Positions 8,931 through 17,542 of a stretch of 64,000 nucleotides of DNA are shown here, piece by piece. The number at the start of each line of letters is the position of its first letter. Within the stretch, counting starts at the first letter, position 1. A program made the translations under genes and the position numbers. The stretch is from Microbulbifer agarilyticus (GTDB lineage: Bacteria > Pseudomonadota > Gammaproteobacteria > Pseudomonadales > Cellvibrionaceae), in contig NZ_JAHVKO010000003.1 of assembly GCF_019800665.1 (NCBI RefSeq), positions 496,001 through 560,000 on the forward strand. The letters run 5' to 3'. The notes below the pieces were generated by a model. It saw only the letters and a program-made list of their open reading frames with translations. It was not told the DNA's origin and made no database searches.

Positions 8931-9669
8931 AGGTGACGCCCAGGTTGAATGTCCATGGGTCGGTATTGAAGTCTGAATAAAGCCGCTCGTAACCGAGCGT
9001 TGTGGGGAAGGTAACCTCAGCATCGACACTGGAATCGACATAAATTACTGCGGCGTTGATGAGCCAGGAGCGCATCTTGCCCCACCCCAGTCGCCAGTCC
9101 ACACCCAGTTGAGCCGTGACTCCCCAGGAGTGGCCCACACCGAAATGTCCCGGACCTGTCGCCATGCCGCTGTTAATCAGGTAGTTCTGGAATTCCGGGT
9201 ACAGGTGGTCGTCATGGTAATCGGAATAATTCACGCCGATGCCCAGGTAAGGTTGCCCCAGGCAATCCAGGTCTGTCATATACCAGTTAACAAACAGATT
9301 GGTGGAGGAGAGGCTAAATCGCCCAAAGTGGATATTGTCCCGGCCCGGGCGTGCGCGAAAGTTTCCTAAAGAGAGCGGGTGGCCGGAGTCACCGACATGC
9401 ATTAGCTCCACGCCAAGGTAAGGCAATGGCCGCCATACCCCAGAAATATTCCAGGTGGTGTCGTCATCGGTTTCCCAGGAAGTACGGTAAAGCTCCCAGT
9501 CCTGAAACAGGTAGTACTTCAGTGAGGTGTGGCTGTCGTCGGGGTGTACCGAGCTGGCGCCAATACGCAGGTAAAACCGGGTGAGGTCGACATCGGAAAC
9601 AGGAATCTGGGCCGTTGCGAAAATCGGGAACAGAATTGCCAAGCAAGCGGTCAGCCTGAGTCTTTTCAT
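8920..9669 (-). CDS. OmpW-like outer-membrane protein
   Basis: Small barrel of about 249 residues. ATG 9669 is chosen because GGAG sits six bases upstream and the protein opens with a clean signal peptide (MKRLRLTACLAILFPIFATAQ); a second in-frame ATG lies at 9681. The segment NISGVWRPLPYLGVELMHVG near residue 80 resembles the OmpW region that follows the first strands. It ends in a C-terminal Phe (GVTYEF), usual for BAM substrates. Its stop codon lies inside the autotransporter start region (11-base overlap), so the pair is probably one transcription unit. Family assignment is moderate, since it is divergent and longer than typical OmpW. Confidence 0.75.
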   Translation of the reverse strand: MKRLRLTACLAILFPIFATAQIPVSDVDLTRFYLRIGASSVHPDDSHTSLKYYLFQDWELYRTSWETDDDTTWNISGVWRPLPYLGVELMHVGDSGHPLSLGNFRARPGRDNIHFGRFSLSSTNLFVNWYMTDLDCLGQPYLGIGVNYSDYHDDHLYPEFQNYLINSGMATGPGHFGVGHSWGVTAQLGVDWRLGWGKMRSWLINAAVIYVDSSVDAEVTFPTTLGYERLYSDFNTDPWTFNLGVTYEF

Positions 9670-10063
9670 GGTTAACTCCATGTCACACCGGTTGATGCAG
9701 GCGATCTGATTATCGTGATGGACCGCCAGCCGGATCTTGAGAAATCGCCGGACCTGTTTGTGTTTAGGTGGCCCGGAAAGCAGTGCGCGCAAGTTACCTC
9801 GTGAATAAAAAGGCCGCACGCGAGAGCAACACTAAAAGTAGCATGGCGTACGGAAGTTGCCGGGGTGTTTGTGACTCATTGCGGCGGGCCGTTTCAGGGG
9901 GCGCGGGGTAGGTTTTGTGGAGGGTGTATCGTAGGCTGGCTGCGACCTTCACCCCTGACCGGTGGGTAACAAATAGCGGTGGGACTTACGCCGATCCAAT
10001 GTGTAAAATCTCGCCGTTTCTCGTTACGGAAAAGTGACAGCAATTCCGCTCACTGCGAAGTTT
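9670..10063. other. Intergenic region between divergent OmpW-like and DTW genes
   Basis: No convincing gene is seen. The stretch must hold promoters for both divergent neighbours. An in-frame GTG at 10034 could extend the DTW protein by ten residues. No strong inverted repeat was found. Confidence 0.6.
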
Positions 10064-10777
10064 ATGAATTCCAACAGCTATACCCGCCTGCGCGACCAGG
10101 AACTGGCAAAATCCACCAAACCTTTTCAGGCCAAAGGCAAAAGCGTGAAGCGCTGCCCGGACTGCCAGATGGGTGAGTTTGCCTGTATGTGTGCGTGGCG
10201 GCCGCAAGCGCAAAGTGCGCTGGACTTCGTATTGTTGATGCATCGCAAGGAGCTGTTCAAGCCCACCAATACCGGGCGGCTGATTGTGGATGTGTTTCCC
10301 GATACGCCGGCCTTTCTGTGGAACCGGCTGGAGGCGCCAGCAGAATTGAAGCAGCTGTTGCAAGATCCTGAGCGAAACTGCTTTGTGGTTTTCCCCGCTG
10401 ATGGCACAGAAAACTGCTCCCGCGAGGTGGTACAGAGCGTGCCGGTGAGCGATAAAAAAACCACGCTCATCATCCTCGATGGCACCTGGAAACAGTGCAG
10501 CCGTATGATCGGTCTCAGCCGCTGGTTGGATGATGTACCCTGTTTGAGTTTGCCGGAAACCCTGGTGCGCTCTTACTCGGTGCGCGATTCAGGCAGAAGC
10601 CATCGCTTTTCCACCGCCGAAGCCGCCATCAGTTGCCTGTTACTGGCCGGTGAGGAACAGCCAGCGCTAACACTCCAGCATTACTTCAGGGTGTTCAACC
10701 AGCACTACCTGGCCACGCGCGGCTGTTGCTTGCCGGAGATTGGTGAGAGCCACCAGTTTTTAGACGCGACTACCTGA
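10064..10777 (+). CDS. DTW-domain tRNA-uridine aminocarboxypropyltransferase (TapT-like)
   Basis: Probable SAM-dependent enzyme that adds a 3-amino-3-carboxypropyl group to tRNA uridine (acp3U), as E. coli TapT (YfiP) does. Seen: an N-terminal cysteine cluster RCPDCQMGEFACMC (C-x2-C-x6-C-x-C, likely zinc), FVLLMHRKELFKPTNTGRL, and the family motif LDGTW (DTW-like) followed by RSYSVRDSGRSHRFSTAEA. The length of about 237 residues matches the family. ATG 10064 was chosen as the first ATG; GTG 10034 is an alternative. It converges on the COG0523 gene with only 38 bases between the stops. Confidence 0.88.
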   Translation: MNSNSYTRLRDQELAKSTKPFQAKGKSVKRCPDCQMGEFACMCAWRPQAQSALDFVLLMHRKELFKPTNTGRLIVDVFPDTPAFLWNRLEAPAELKQLLQDPERNCFVVFPADGTENCSREVVQSVPVSDKKTTLIILDGTWKQCSRMIGLSRWLDDVPCLSLPETLVRSYSVRDSGRSHRFSTAEAAISCLLLAGEEQPALTLQHYFRVFNQHYLATRGCCLPEIGESHQFLDATT

Positions 10778-10784
10778 ACATTGT

Positions 10785-10801
10785 GGCGCTCAAAGAGCGC
10801 C
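10785..10801. terminator. Small hairpin between convergent genes
   Basis: GGCGCTC and GAGCGCC form a 7-bp stem with an AAA loop between the stops of the DTW and COG0523 genes. There is no U-run, so termination activity is uncertain. Confidence 0.4.
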
Positions 10802-10815
10802 TACCGGGGCGCTAA

Positions 10816-11820
10816 TCAGCCGTTAGGCAGCTGGCATTGCATCAGCTGCGCTTCCCACTCGTCTTCCAACTGTTGTGCAATGATTTCGATGCGGCTTTCG
10901 GCGCAGTCGTCCAGCTCTATCTCGGTAAGGGTGTCCGGAGTCAGGTTGTAGCCGAGTACACCTTCGTCGGTAATAAACACCGCTTTCATGCGTTCCACTG
11001 TCAGGCCGCTCAAGAAGTTGAACAGCTTTTTCTGGTCGAACACGATATCCGGAGCGAAGCGCCAGCCAACACTCTGATAACTTTCTCCCTGATTGACCGC
11101 CTTAACGAAGCCCGCTTGCGGAATTTCAGCTTCTTCCGGTGCCGAGGGTGCACCATGGCTTTCGTGATAATGCGGGGAGACGCGCGTGGCAGTTGGGCCC
11201 GATAGGATGGAAAAGTCTATCTGGCCCTGTTCGGCAAATAGCACTTCGGTTGCATTTGGACTGTGCTCTTTGACGTATTCCTGCAGTGCGGCTTTTTCCC
11301 GCTCACCGTAAAGATCCTGTTTGTTGCCCACGACGATATCGGCAATAGCGATTTGCTGATTAAAGGTCTTGTGGCTGGTGTAGCGTTCGTCCGCCAGCTT
11401 GCGCGCATCTACCAGGGTGAGAATCTTTTGAATGGAGAGTACGTCTTTGTAGTGCTCTGCTGAGAGTGTTTCCAAAACCTCAATCGGGTGGCCGAGGCCG
11501 GTGGGTTCGATCAGTAAGCGGTCGGGCTTGGCGCGGGTTAGCAACTGGTTTAATGCTATTTGCATGGGCAGACCGGCGGCGCAACACATGCAGCCTCCGG
11601 GTACTTCACGAATAAACACCCCATCTTCTTCGCGGTGTGTACCTTGAAACAGGCTGCCGTCGATACCAATTTCCCCGAACTCATTTACCAGCACCGCCCA
11701 GCGTTCATCGGCGGGCTTACTTTTTAGCAGGTGCAGAATGGTCGAGGTTTTACCGGCTCCCAGGAACCCGGTAATGATGTTGGTTGGAACGGCAGAAATC
11801 TTTGTCTTCTCGGCGCCCAT
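10816..11820 (-). CDS. COG0523 (CobW/ZNG1-type) GTPase, putative metallochaperone
   Basis: G3E-family GTPase of about 334 residues likely to deliver a metal, often zinc, to client proteins. Seen: Walker A GFLGAGKTS (about 18-26), VNEFGEIGID switch region, the metal-binding GCMCC (CxCC) motif, EPTGLGHP and a GNKQD base-recognition motif; the C-terminal CobW_C domain follows a His-bearing linker (PHYHESH). ATG 11820 is chosen because AAGGA lies seven bases upstream; GTG 11835 is in frame. The merC gene ends 92 bases upstream on the same strand, so the two are probably co-transcribed. Metal specificity cannot be read from sequence. Confidence 0.9.
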   Translation of the reverse strand: MGAEKTKISAVPTNIITGFLGAGKTSTILHLLKSKPADERWAVLVNEFGEIGIDGSLFQGTHREEDGVFIREVPGGCMCCAAGLPMQIALNQLLTRAKPDRLLIEPTGLGHPIEVLETLSAEHYKDVLSIQKILTLVDARKLADERYTSHKTFNQQIAIADIVVGNKQDLYGEREKAALQEYVKEHSPNATEVLFAEQGQIDFSILSGPTATRVSPHYHESHGAPSAPEEAEIPQAGFVKAVNQGESYQSVGWRFAPDIVFDQKKLFNFLSGLTVERMKAVFITDEGVLGYNLTPDTLTEIELDDCAESRIEIIAQQLEDEWEAQLMQCQLPNG

Positions 11821-11912
11821 GCAATATTCCTTCACAAAGTGCAGCGCGCCACCACTACCTGTAGTAGCTATGGGGGCTGTTCAAATGGGGAGCAAACCTA
11901 TCGAGCGCGAAC

Positions 11913-12308
11913 TCAGTGACAGTTACAGTTGCCGTGCTGCTGGCAGCGACGATAGTTCTGGAAGTGGGCAAGTGCCAGCAGCGCCGCGCCGGTCAGGGTG
12001 AGCCCCTTCTCTACAAATTCACCAGCATTCTCCCTCAGGACGATGGCGATAACCAGCAGTGCCAACCCGGCAACGCCCATTGCCGCAAAACGATACTGCT
12101 TGTGGGCCTTACAGCCCATGGCCAGTGCATAGATACTGGTTGGCAGTACGGCCGCGACCATCCACTGGTGGAATTGTTCGCCGGCAATGGTCAGCGTGGC
12201 AATACTCGGCACCAGCAGAATCAGCAGCGGTACCAAAAGGCAATGCGCGGTACAAAGAATCGACAAGCCGATGGCGGCTTTATCAGTGGAGTACTGAAGT
12301 GTTGTCAT
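11913..12308 (-). CDS. MerC-domain membrane protein
   Basis: Inner-membrane protein of 131 residues with four predicted helices. The first helix carries the MerC-type cysteine pair region (LSILCTAHCLLVPLLIL), known in MerC to take part in mercuric ion uptake. The C-terminus is Cys/His-rich (RRCQQHGNCNCH), suggesting metal binding. No other mer genes (merA, merT, merP) are near, and its partner is a COG0523 GTPase, so a role in zinc or other metal homeostasis is more likely than mercury resistance. A possible Zur-like site lies about 135 bases upstream of the start. Confidence 0.85.
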   Translation of the reverse strand: MTTLQYSTDKAAIGLSILCTAHCLLVPLLILLVPSIATLTIAGEQFHQWMVAAVLPTSIYALAMGCKAHKQYRFAAMGVAGLALLVIAIVLRENAGEFVEKGLTLTGAALLALAHFQNYRRCQQHGNCNCH

Positions 12309-12442
12309 TTGTCAGCTTGAATTTGGTTGGGCCACATCGAGACGCGTGGGTCATAGATGTTGGGGCTGTTGCAATGCGGTGCTATCCAGTGTGCAGGCAC
12401 TGCTGTACCTGAGGAAAGCCTGCGATGCTACCATAACGTTAT

Positions 12443-12455
12443 GTTGCAGTGTAAC
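12443..12455. promoter_or_regulatory. Possible Zur-like operator
   Basis: GTTGCAGTGTAAC is an imperfect palindrome that matches 10 of 12 defined positions of the gammaproteobacterial Zur core GTTATAnTATAAC as I recall it. The 10-bp palindrome ATAACGTTAT lies immediately beside it (12433-12442). It sits in the 292-base gap between the divergent merC and arylsulfatase genes. COG0523/MerC genes are often Zur-regulated, which makes the match worth testing, but the similarity is only partial. Confidence 0.35.
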
Positions 12456-12600
12456 TTTTGCGTGTTTTGATTGAGCTGGATCGTGGGCTGCGTATCGGTG
12501 GACATCCCGTTTGCGAGCAATCGCGGGGCCCGGAAAGAAACTAGACTGAAAGGCGATTTCCCAATTTTTCTGTCGTTTTGTGTAAAGGGACGCCGCGAAA

Positions 12601-14193
12601 ATGCAGAGATTCCTGCCTGTCGCATTGAGTTTGTTCGCTTTTGGCCTGCTTTTCGCGGAGAGCAGTCACGCGGATAAAAGCGTATTCGACCTGAGCGTGG
12701 TGGAGCGCAAGAACTTCGAGCCGGCCATTCCCCGGCCTCATCAGGAAGAGCTGGCGGCGAAGAAGCTGGAAGAGTTCCAACAACGGGCTGGGCAGAAACC
12801 GAATATCCTTATATTCCTTGTGGATGATATGGGCTGGGGCGACCCGGGCGCGTTTGGCGGCGGAGTAGCCATTGGTGCGCCCACGCCGAATATCGACAAG
12901 CTGGCGCGCGAGGGTCTGAAGTTAACCTCGATGTACTCCCAGCCAACCTGCACTTCCTCACGGGCGGCGTTAATGACGGGGCGTTTGCCGGTGCGCAGTG
13001 GTCTGGTGCGCCCGATCCTCACTGGCGACGTGATCACCAAGAACCCGTGGCGAATCGAACAGTCCAGCGGCAAGATGCTCACCTCTGCCGGCTACAAGAC
13101 CGCGGTGATCGGCAAGTGGCATATTGGTGAGGCGGAAGGGATGCTGCCCCACGAGGTGGGCTTCGATTATTTCTTTGGGTTGCCGTCGGTACAGTCGGAT
13201 TACACCCAGTTCCTGTTAAAGCGCCAGTACTCCGACATGATCAATAACCCGGAGCTGCACGAATTGGCGTTTACCCTGCGTCCGGAAGGTCTGATCGAGG
13301 GTGAAAAGGGTGGCCGGCGCAAGGTCGCGTACCCGATCAATACCGTCGACGATATGCGCATGGTTGACCAGGTGTTACGGGATAAATCGCTCAAGTTTTT
13401 AAAAGATGCCAAAGCAAAAGGCACACCTTTCTACCTGGTCCACTCGTTCTCAAAAATCCACAACGATTCCTTGGTAGCACCCGCATATATCGGCAAAAGC
13501 CCGGCCGCCATGCCGGTGCGTGATGCGATGGTTGAGGTCGACGACATTGTTGGTGAGATCATGCAGGCGTTGGAGGAGAATGGGCAACTGGAAAATACCA
13601 TTGTGTATTTCACCTCGGACAACGGCGCCAATGAGGACGTTTGGCCGGATTCTGGCTATCACCCATGGCGTGGCGGCAAAGGCACCACCTGGGAGGGCGG
13701 CGTCAGAGTGCCCGGCATTGTGTTCTGGAAAGGCATGATTGAACCCGGACAGGTAAGCAATGAGTTGGTGGACCTCACCGACCTCTATATGACGTCCCTG
13801 CGTATGGCCGGCGTGCTCGACAATTTACCCAATGATCTGTATTTCGATGGCATTGACCAGACTGCATTTTTCCTTGCGCCCAATGGGCACTCGCGGCGTC
13901 AGGTTGTGTATATGTGGAACCGTAATGAATTTTGCGCACTGCGCTGGCGTGACTATAAGGTGCACTTCAAAATTTTCGATGTGAAAGTGCCACGGCGTAA
14001 TCTTGACGCCAGCGTATTGTCCGATGTGGGCACCGCGCTCTGGGTCTTTAACCTCAATGTCGATCCCAAAGAGATGTCCAGCACCGGACATCAATTTTTC
14101 GAGTGGGGTATGCCGCAGGCAATTAAATTTTCCAAGCAGCACCAGGCGACCATGAAAGAGTATCGCAACACAGATATCGGCCTCGGCTTATAA
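12601..14193 (+). CDS. Type I arylsulfatase (sulfatase family S1)
   Basis: Secreted or periplasmic sulfate-ester hydrolase of 530 residues. A signal peptide (MQRFLPVALSLFAFGLLFA..SHA) is followed by the sulfatase core: NILIFLVDDMGWGD with calcium-binding Asp residues (about 75), then the signature CTSSRAALMTGR, whose Cys117 is the formylglycine precursor (C-x-S-x-R), and AVIGKWHIG (about 160-170). FTSDNGAN gives the downstream metal ligands. Maturation needs an anaerobic or aerobic formylglycine-generating enzyme, which is not in this window. It may desulfate algal polysaccharide or aryl sulfates. It converges on the MBL hydrolase gene with eight bases between stops. Confidence 0.92.
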   Translation: MQRFLPVALSLFAFGLLFAESSHADKSVFDLSVVERKNFEPAIPRPHQEELAAKKLEEFQQRAGQKPNILIFLVDDMGWGDPGAFGGGVAIGAPTPNIDKLAREGLKLTSMYSQPTCTSSRAALMTGRLPVRSGLVRPILTGDVITKNPWRIEQSSGKMLTSAGYKTAVIGKWHIGEAEGMLPHEVGFDYFFGLPSVQSDYTQFLLKRQYSDMINNPELHELAFTLRPEGLIEGEKGGRRKVAYPINTVDDMRMVDQVLRDKSLKFLKDAKAKGTPFYLVHSFSKIHNDSLVAPAYIGKSPAAMPVRDAMVEVDDIVGEIMQALEENGQLENTIVYFTSDNGANEDVWPDSGYHPWRGGKGTTWEGGVRVPGIVFWKGMIEPGQVSNELVDLTDLYMTSLRMAGVLDNLPNDLYFDGIDQTAFFLAPNGHSRRQVVYMWNRNEFCALRWRDYKVHFKIFDVKVPRRNLDASVLSDVGTALWVFNLNVDPKEMSSTGHQFFEWGMPQAIKFSKQHQATMKEYRNTDIGLGL

Positions 14194-14201
14194 GCGCCTG
14201 T

Positions 14202-15293
14202 TTACTGCTCTTCCTGTTGCATTTTTTCAAACATTTTCGGGCGCCAATCTTCTTTCTGCAGATTGTTCTTTTCCATGTATTTATCGAGGGCCGGGTCCTG
14301 GGCCTCGAAACCGGGGCGCCAGCGCCCGGCGTTCATCGATTCGCTGAGCGGACTCGGCTGTCCTTTTTCCGGTGGAGGTTGCTGCGCGGTACCCGGTACC
14401 GACCAGGCGTCGTCGGTTGAAACTGCCATGCGCTCGACGATGCCATCTTTCGTCACATTCCACACCATCATATCGGTAGCCATGGACAGCGGCCCATCGT
14501 AGGTCTCGCGGATACTCTGGTAAATTTGATAGCGGGTATCCGGCTCATTAAAAAAGTGAAAGGCCACCGCGTGTCGCGGCTGGATGGTGCTCATGATCTT
14601 GCCGAATGCCTGCGGGGAAGTGTGAAATTCGCAACAGGTGCGCCAGCCCAATTGCGGTGGTTGGTTGTACAGGCGGACGAACTGCTCGGGGGTGTGCATG
14701 GCTTCGTGTATTGCCAGGTCTACATCTTTTCCGTGTTCGATAAACCAACGGTTGGGTACCGTGTCCCCGCTGAAGAATACACTCAGACCTGCATATTCGA
14801 GCTTGTAACTTACCGGTCCGTCGCCGGCATGCACCGCCGGATAGGAACGAATCGTTACCCCGTTTTGCTGGTACACCACCTGGTCCACCACCGCATAGTC
14901 AAACTCGGTCACGTCCAGTTGACCGGGAATCGGACTGATCTTGTACTCGCGGGTGACCTTGTCCCAGTTCACGAACTTCAGGAAATGCTCCATGGCATAG
15001 GCCGTGCCCATTTCTGGGTCTGCCCCACTTGGACCCCAAATACGCAATGCATTTGGCCGGCCCGCGGTCCAGCCGCCCGCCCACAAGCCGAGGAGGTCGC
15101 CCATATGATCGGTATGTAAATGGGAAAGGAAAACCTTGTCGAGATACTGATAGGGAATCATCAGACTGGCCACATTGGCCATGGAGCCGGTGCCAATATC
15201 AAACAGAAATTTGTCTCCGTTTCCCACTTCAATCAGAAAGCAGCTTGCGGCTTGCCCGCGCCGCGCTGCAGGCATACCAGTTCCACAAGCCAC
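14202..15293 (-). CDS. MBL-fold metallo-hydrolase, GntH-like (body of a frameshifted gene)
   Basis: Metallo-beta-lactamase-fold hydrolase. Seen: SHLHTDHMGD (HxHxDH zinc site), AVHAGDGPVSYKLEY, FSGDTVPN, HEAMH and a late AVAFHFFNEPD histidine. The layout resembles the MBL protein called GntH in guanitoxin clusters, but no guanitoxin genes are nearby. The open frame lacks a credible start. GTG 15293 falls inside the domain, and the same frame stays open upstream encoding YAYYPGTEALAKDEIRVV, the usual beginning of the domain. The missing signal-anchor lies in another frame just upstream (next entry). One extra base in the C4 run near 15360 (+ strand) would join them. This is either a sequencing undercount or a real frameshift. 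Confidence 0.75.
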   Translation of the reverse strand: MACGTGMPAARRGQAASCFLIEVGNGDKFLFDIGTGSMANVASLMIPYQYLDKVFLSHLHTDHMGDLLGLWAGGWTAGRPNALRIWGPSGADPEMGTAYAMEHFLKFVNWDKVTREYKISPIPGQLDVTEFDYAVVDQVVYQQNGVTIRSYPAVHAGDGPVSYKLEYAGLSVFFSGDTVPNRWFIEHGKDVDLAIHEAMHTPEQFVRLYNQPPQLGWRTCCEFHTSPQAFGKIMSTIQPRHAVAFHFFNEPDTRYQIYQSIRETYDGPLSMATDMMVWNVTKDGIVERMAVSTDDAWSVPGTAQQPPPEKGQPSPLSESMNAGRWRPGFEAQDPALDKYMEKNNLQKEDWRPKMFEKMQQEEQ

Positions 15294-15523
15294 TACGCGA
15301 ATTTCGTCCTTGGCCAGTGCTTCGGTGCCGGGGTAGTAGGCATAGCGATCCGGTGCGGTCCCCGTTGGTGATTTAACTTCGCACCCGCCGCTTCGGCCAA
15401 GGGAATCGTAGTCAATGAATAGATACTGCTCAGCCAGAAGGCGAGTGCGCCAAACGCGGCGCCCACCAGAAAAATGAGGGAGGCAGAACGAAGAGGAGCG
15501 CGAATAGGAGAAGGCTGTGCCAT
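15293..15523 (-). pseudogene. N-terminal signal-anchor part of the frameshifted MBL hydrolase gene
   Basis: From ATG 15523, with AAGGG about eight bases upstream, this frame encodes MAQPSPIRAPLRSASL, one strong hydrophobic segment (IFLVGAAFGALAFWL) and a linker up to GAKLNHQRG. It then goes out of frame exactly where the MBL domain coding continues one frame over. It ends at the position where the hydrolase frame has its first possible start codon. The pieces fit end to end, supporting one original gene of about 440 codons spanning 14202-15523. Confidence 0.7.
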
Positions 15524-15702
15524 CCTGAAACCCTTTGCGAAGTTATGCAAACTAATTAGAAGGGTAGTGGAAAGCCAAGCAGCGCTCATCGCACGACAGA
15601 TTAAATGCAGCAATCTCTACTTTATGTGTCGATCATGACGAATCGCATTCAATCATCTACTCCGTGCCGGATGAGCGCCGTTATGTATTCGACGGAATAA
15701 TC

Positions 15703-17247
15703 TTACTCATTGGGGTTTCCTGCACCTGCATAGGCAACCCCGGAGAGTAGCGCCATATCCCGGTTCCAGGTCGTCAGGTCCGACGCGTTAAACCCACTTA
15801 GACTATCGTGGCCACATGCACGGGCCATGACCTGCATAAGTTCGACGGAAGCCTCGAAGAAGTTCTTCAGCTGCTGGGCAGACTTGTCGACATTCAGCCG
15901 TTGCCGCAAGTCTGCTTTTTGTGTGGCGATTCCGGCGGGGCAATTGTTGGTATTACAAATACGCGCAGCGACGCAGCCAATGGACTGCATGGCGCTGTTG
16001 GCAATGGCGACACCGTCGGCGCCCAGTGCCAGGGCTTTTACAAAGTCTATGGGTACGCGCAGGCCGCCGGTGATGATCAGCGTGACGTCACCGCTGGCTC
16101 CGTTGTCGTCGAGAAAGCGTCGCGCCCGTGCCAGGGCGGGAATCGTCGGCACACTAATATGGTCGCGAAACATAGCCGGGGCAGCGCCGGTACCGCCGCC
16201 ACGTCCGTCGAGGATGATGTAATCGGCACCGGCATCCAGCGCGAACTGCATATCGTCTTCAATGTGGTTGGCACTCAGTTTGAACCCGATCGGAATGCCG
16301 TCGGTAATTTGTCGCACTCGATCGGCAAAGCGCTTGAAGTCATCGACCGTATGCAAATCTTCGAATGAGGGCGGCGACACGGCGGGCTCCCCTTCCGGAA
16401 TACCGCGCACCTCGGAGATCTTGCCCACGTTTTTTGCCCCCGGAAGGTGACCGCCGGTACCCGTCTTGGCGCCCTGTCCGCCTTTAAAGTGGAAGGCCTG
16501 CACCTTGAGCAACTTGGATTCCTCAAACCCAAACTTGGCACTGGCGAGCTCGTAAAAGTAACGTGAGTTGGCCTCCTGCTCTTCCGGCAACATCCCGCCC
16601 TCGCCGGAGCAGATACCGGTGCCCGCCATCTCGGCACCTTTCGCCAGTGCGACCTTGGCCTCTTCAGAGAGTGCGCCAAAGCTCATATCCGATACAAACA
16701 GCGGTATTTTCAGTTTGAGTGGCTTGTTGGCGCGGGGGCCAATAACCAGCTCGGTGCCGACGGCGGCATCTTCCTGCAGCGGTTTTCTTGCCATCTGTGC
16801 GGCGAGCAACTGAATGTCGTCCCAGTGGGGCAACTGATGGCGCGGGATTCCCATCGCCGTCATGGGGCCGTGATGGCCCATTTGCGACAAACCTTCGCGC
16901 GCCAGCTGATGGATAAATTCTACGGTGGGTTCTTCTTTGGTGGCTTTTGCGGTCGGGGTGCCATCATTGTCCGCACGGATTCCCGGGCCTTCCTTGCCCA
17001 GCATTTCATCGGAAAACTGTTTGTGGGTTCCGTCGCAGTAAGGGATGTTCGCGGAATGCTTGCACTGGCAAAGATAGGCCTCACCGCTCTTCTCCGGCAC
17101 AAAGAGTTTCGGTTCCAATCCCGTCCCCGCATGGGAGCCATCGCAAAATGGCTGGTTGCCGGATTTTCCGCAGACACAGAAGAAGTATTCTTTGCCCTGC
17201 TCAAGGTTCACTTTGCTGGGCTTATTATTGGCAATGATTGGATTCAT
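15703..17247 (-). CDS. CDGSH iron-sulfur / glutamate synthase large-subunit-like fusion
   Basis: Fusion of 514 residues. Residues 24-39 and 60-75 form two CDGSH-type motifs (C-x-C-x8-CDG[S/T]H), each expected to hold a [2Fe-2S] cluster. From about residue 120 to the end is the FMN-binding glutamate synthase domain with GTGICSGEGGMLPEE, HFKGGQGAKTGTGG and DGRGGGTGAAP, and a cysteine motif at 425-436 (CVAARICNTNNC) that matches the [3Fe-4S] site. The glutaminase domain of true GltB is absent, so ammonia release from glutamine is not expected. ATG 17247 is chosen over an upstream in-frame GTG. It is monocistronic, divergent from the MFS gene. The physiological reaction is unknown. Confidence 0.9.
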   Translation of the reverse strand: MNPIIANNKPSKVNLEQGKEYFFCVCGKSGNQPFCDGSHAGTGLEPKLFVPEKSGEAYLCQCKHSANIPYCDGTHKQFSDEMLGKEGPGIRADNDGTPTAKATKEEPTVEFIHQLAREGLSQMGHHGPMTAMGIPRHQLPHWDDIQLLAAQMARKPLQEDAAVGTELVIGPRANKPLKLKIPLFVSDMSFGALSEEAKVALAKGAEMAGTGICSGEGGMLPEEQEANSRYFYELASAKFGFEESKLLKVQAFHFKGGQGAKTGTGGHLPGAKNVGKISEVRGIPEGEPAVSPPSFEDLHTVDDFKRFADRVRQITDGIPIGFKLSANHIEDDMQFALDAGADYIILDGRGGGTGAAPAMFRDHISVPTIPALARARRFLDDNGASGDVTLIITGGLRVPIDFVKALALGADGVAIANSAMQSIGCVAARICNTNNCPAGIATQKADLRQRLNVDKSAQQLKNFFEASVELMQVMARACGHDSLSGFNASDLTTWNRDMALLSGVAYAGAGNPNE

Positions 17248-17520
17248 CGGGCGCTCGATCCGGTTGCTTGCTGAAAGGCAGACTGTATTTATACACACAG
17301 TGGCTAGGCTTTGGATCGCTGGACGGATTGAAAGCGGTAGTTAGAGGGATTTACGCGTCATTTTTGTGCGCTATTACCGTGAAGCAAAAACGTAAGGGTT
17401 CGGCCAGCTTCTATCGAAACAACTACGCTTCAATTTTCCGACGTTGCGATATCGCTGTGATCGCGCAATAAGTCGTGCTCTTTGATCCAGCGGTGTTCAA
17501 CGCGGGTTTTGGGGGCTGGT

Positions 17521-17534
17521 CCTATTTAAATAGG
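17521..17534. promoter_or_regulatory. 14-bp perfect palindrome just upstream of the MFS exporter
   Basis: CCTATTTAAATAGG is a perfect palindrome ending eight bases before the GTG start and abutting the ribosome-binding site (GGGAG). A repressor bound here, or a hairpin formed here, would block transcription or translation of the exporter gene. The cognate regulator is not obvious nearby. Confidence 0.5.
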
Positions 17535-17542
17535 GAGACAAG

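Noticed and set aside
14202-15293. Guanitoxin biosynthesis locus suggested by the GntH-like hydrolase
   Set aside because: None of the other guanitoxin genes is nearby; the resemblance is to the fold subgroup only.
17281-17298. CTGTATTTATACACACAG considered as a LexA box
   Set aside because: Spacing between CTG and CAG is 12, not the 10 of the gammaproteobacterial SOS box; only a short TGTAT..ATACA symmetry remains.
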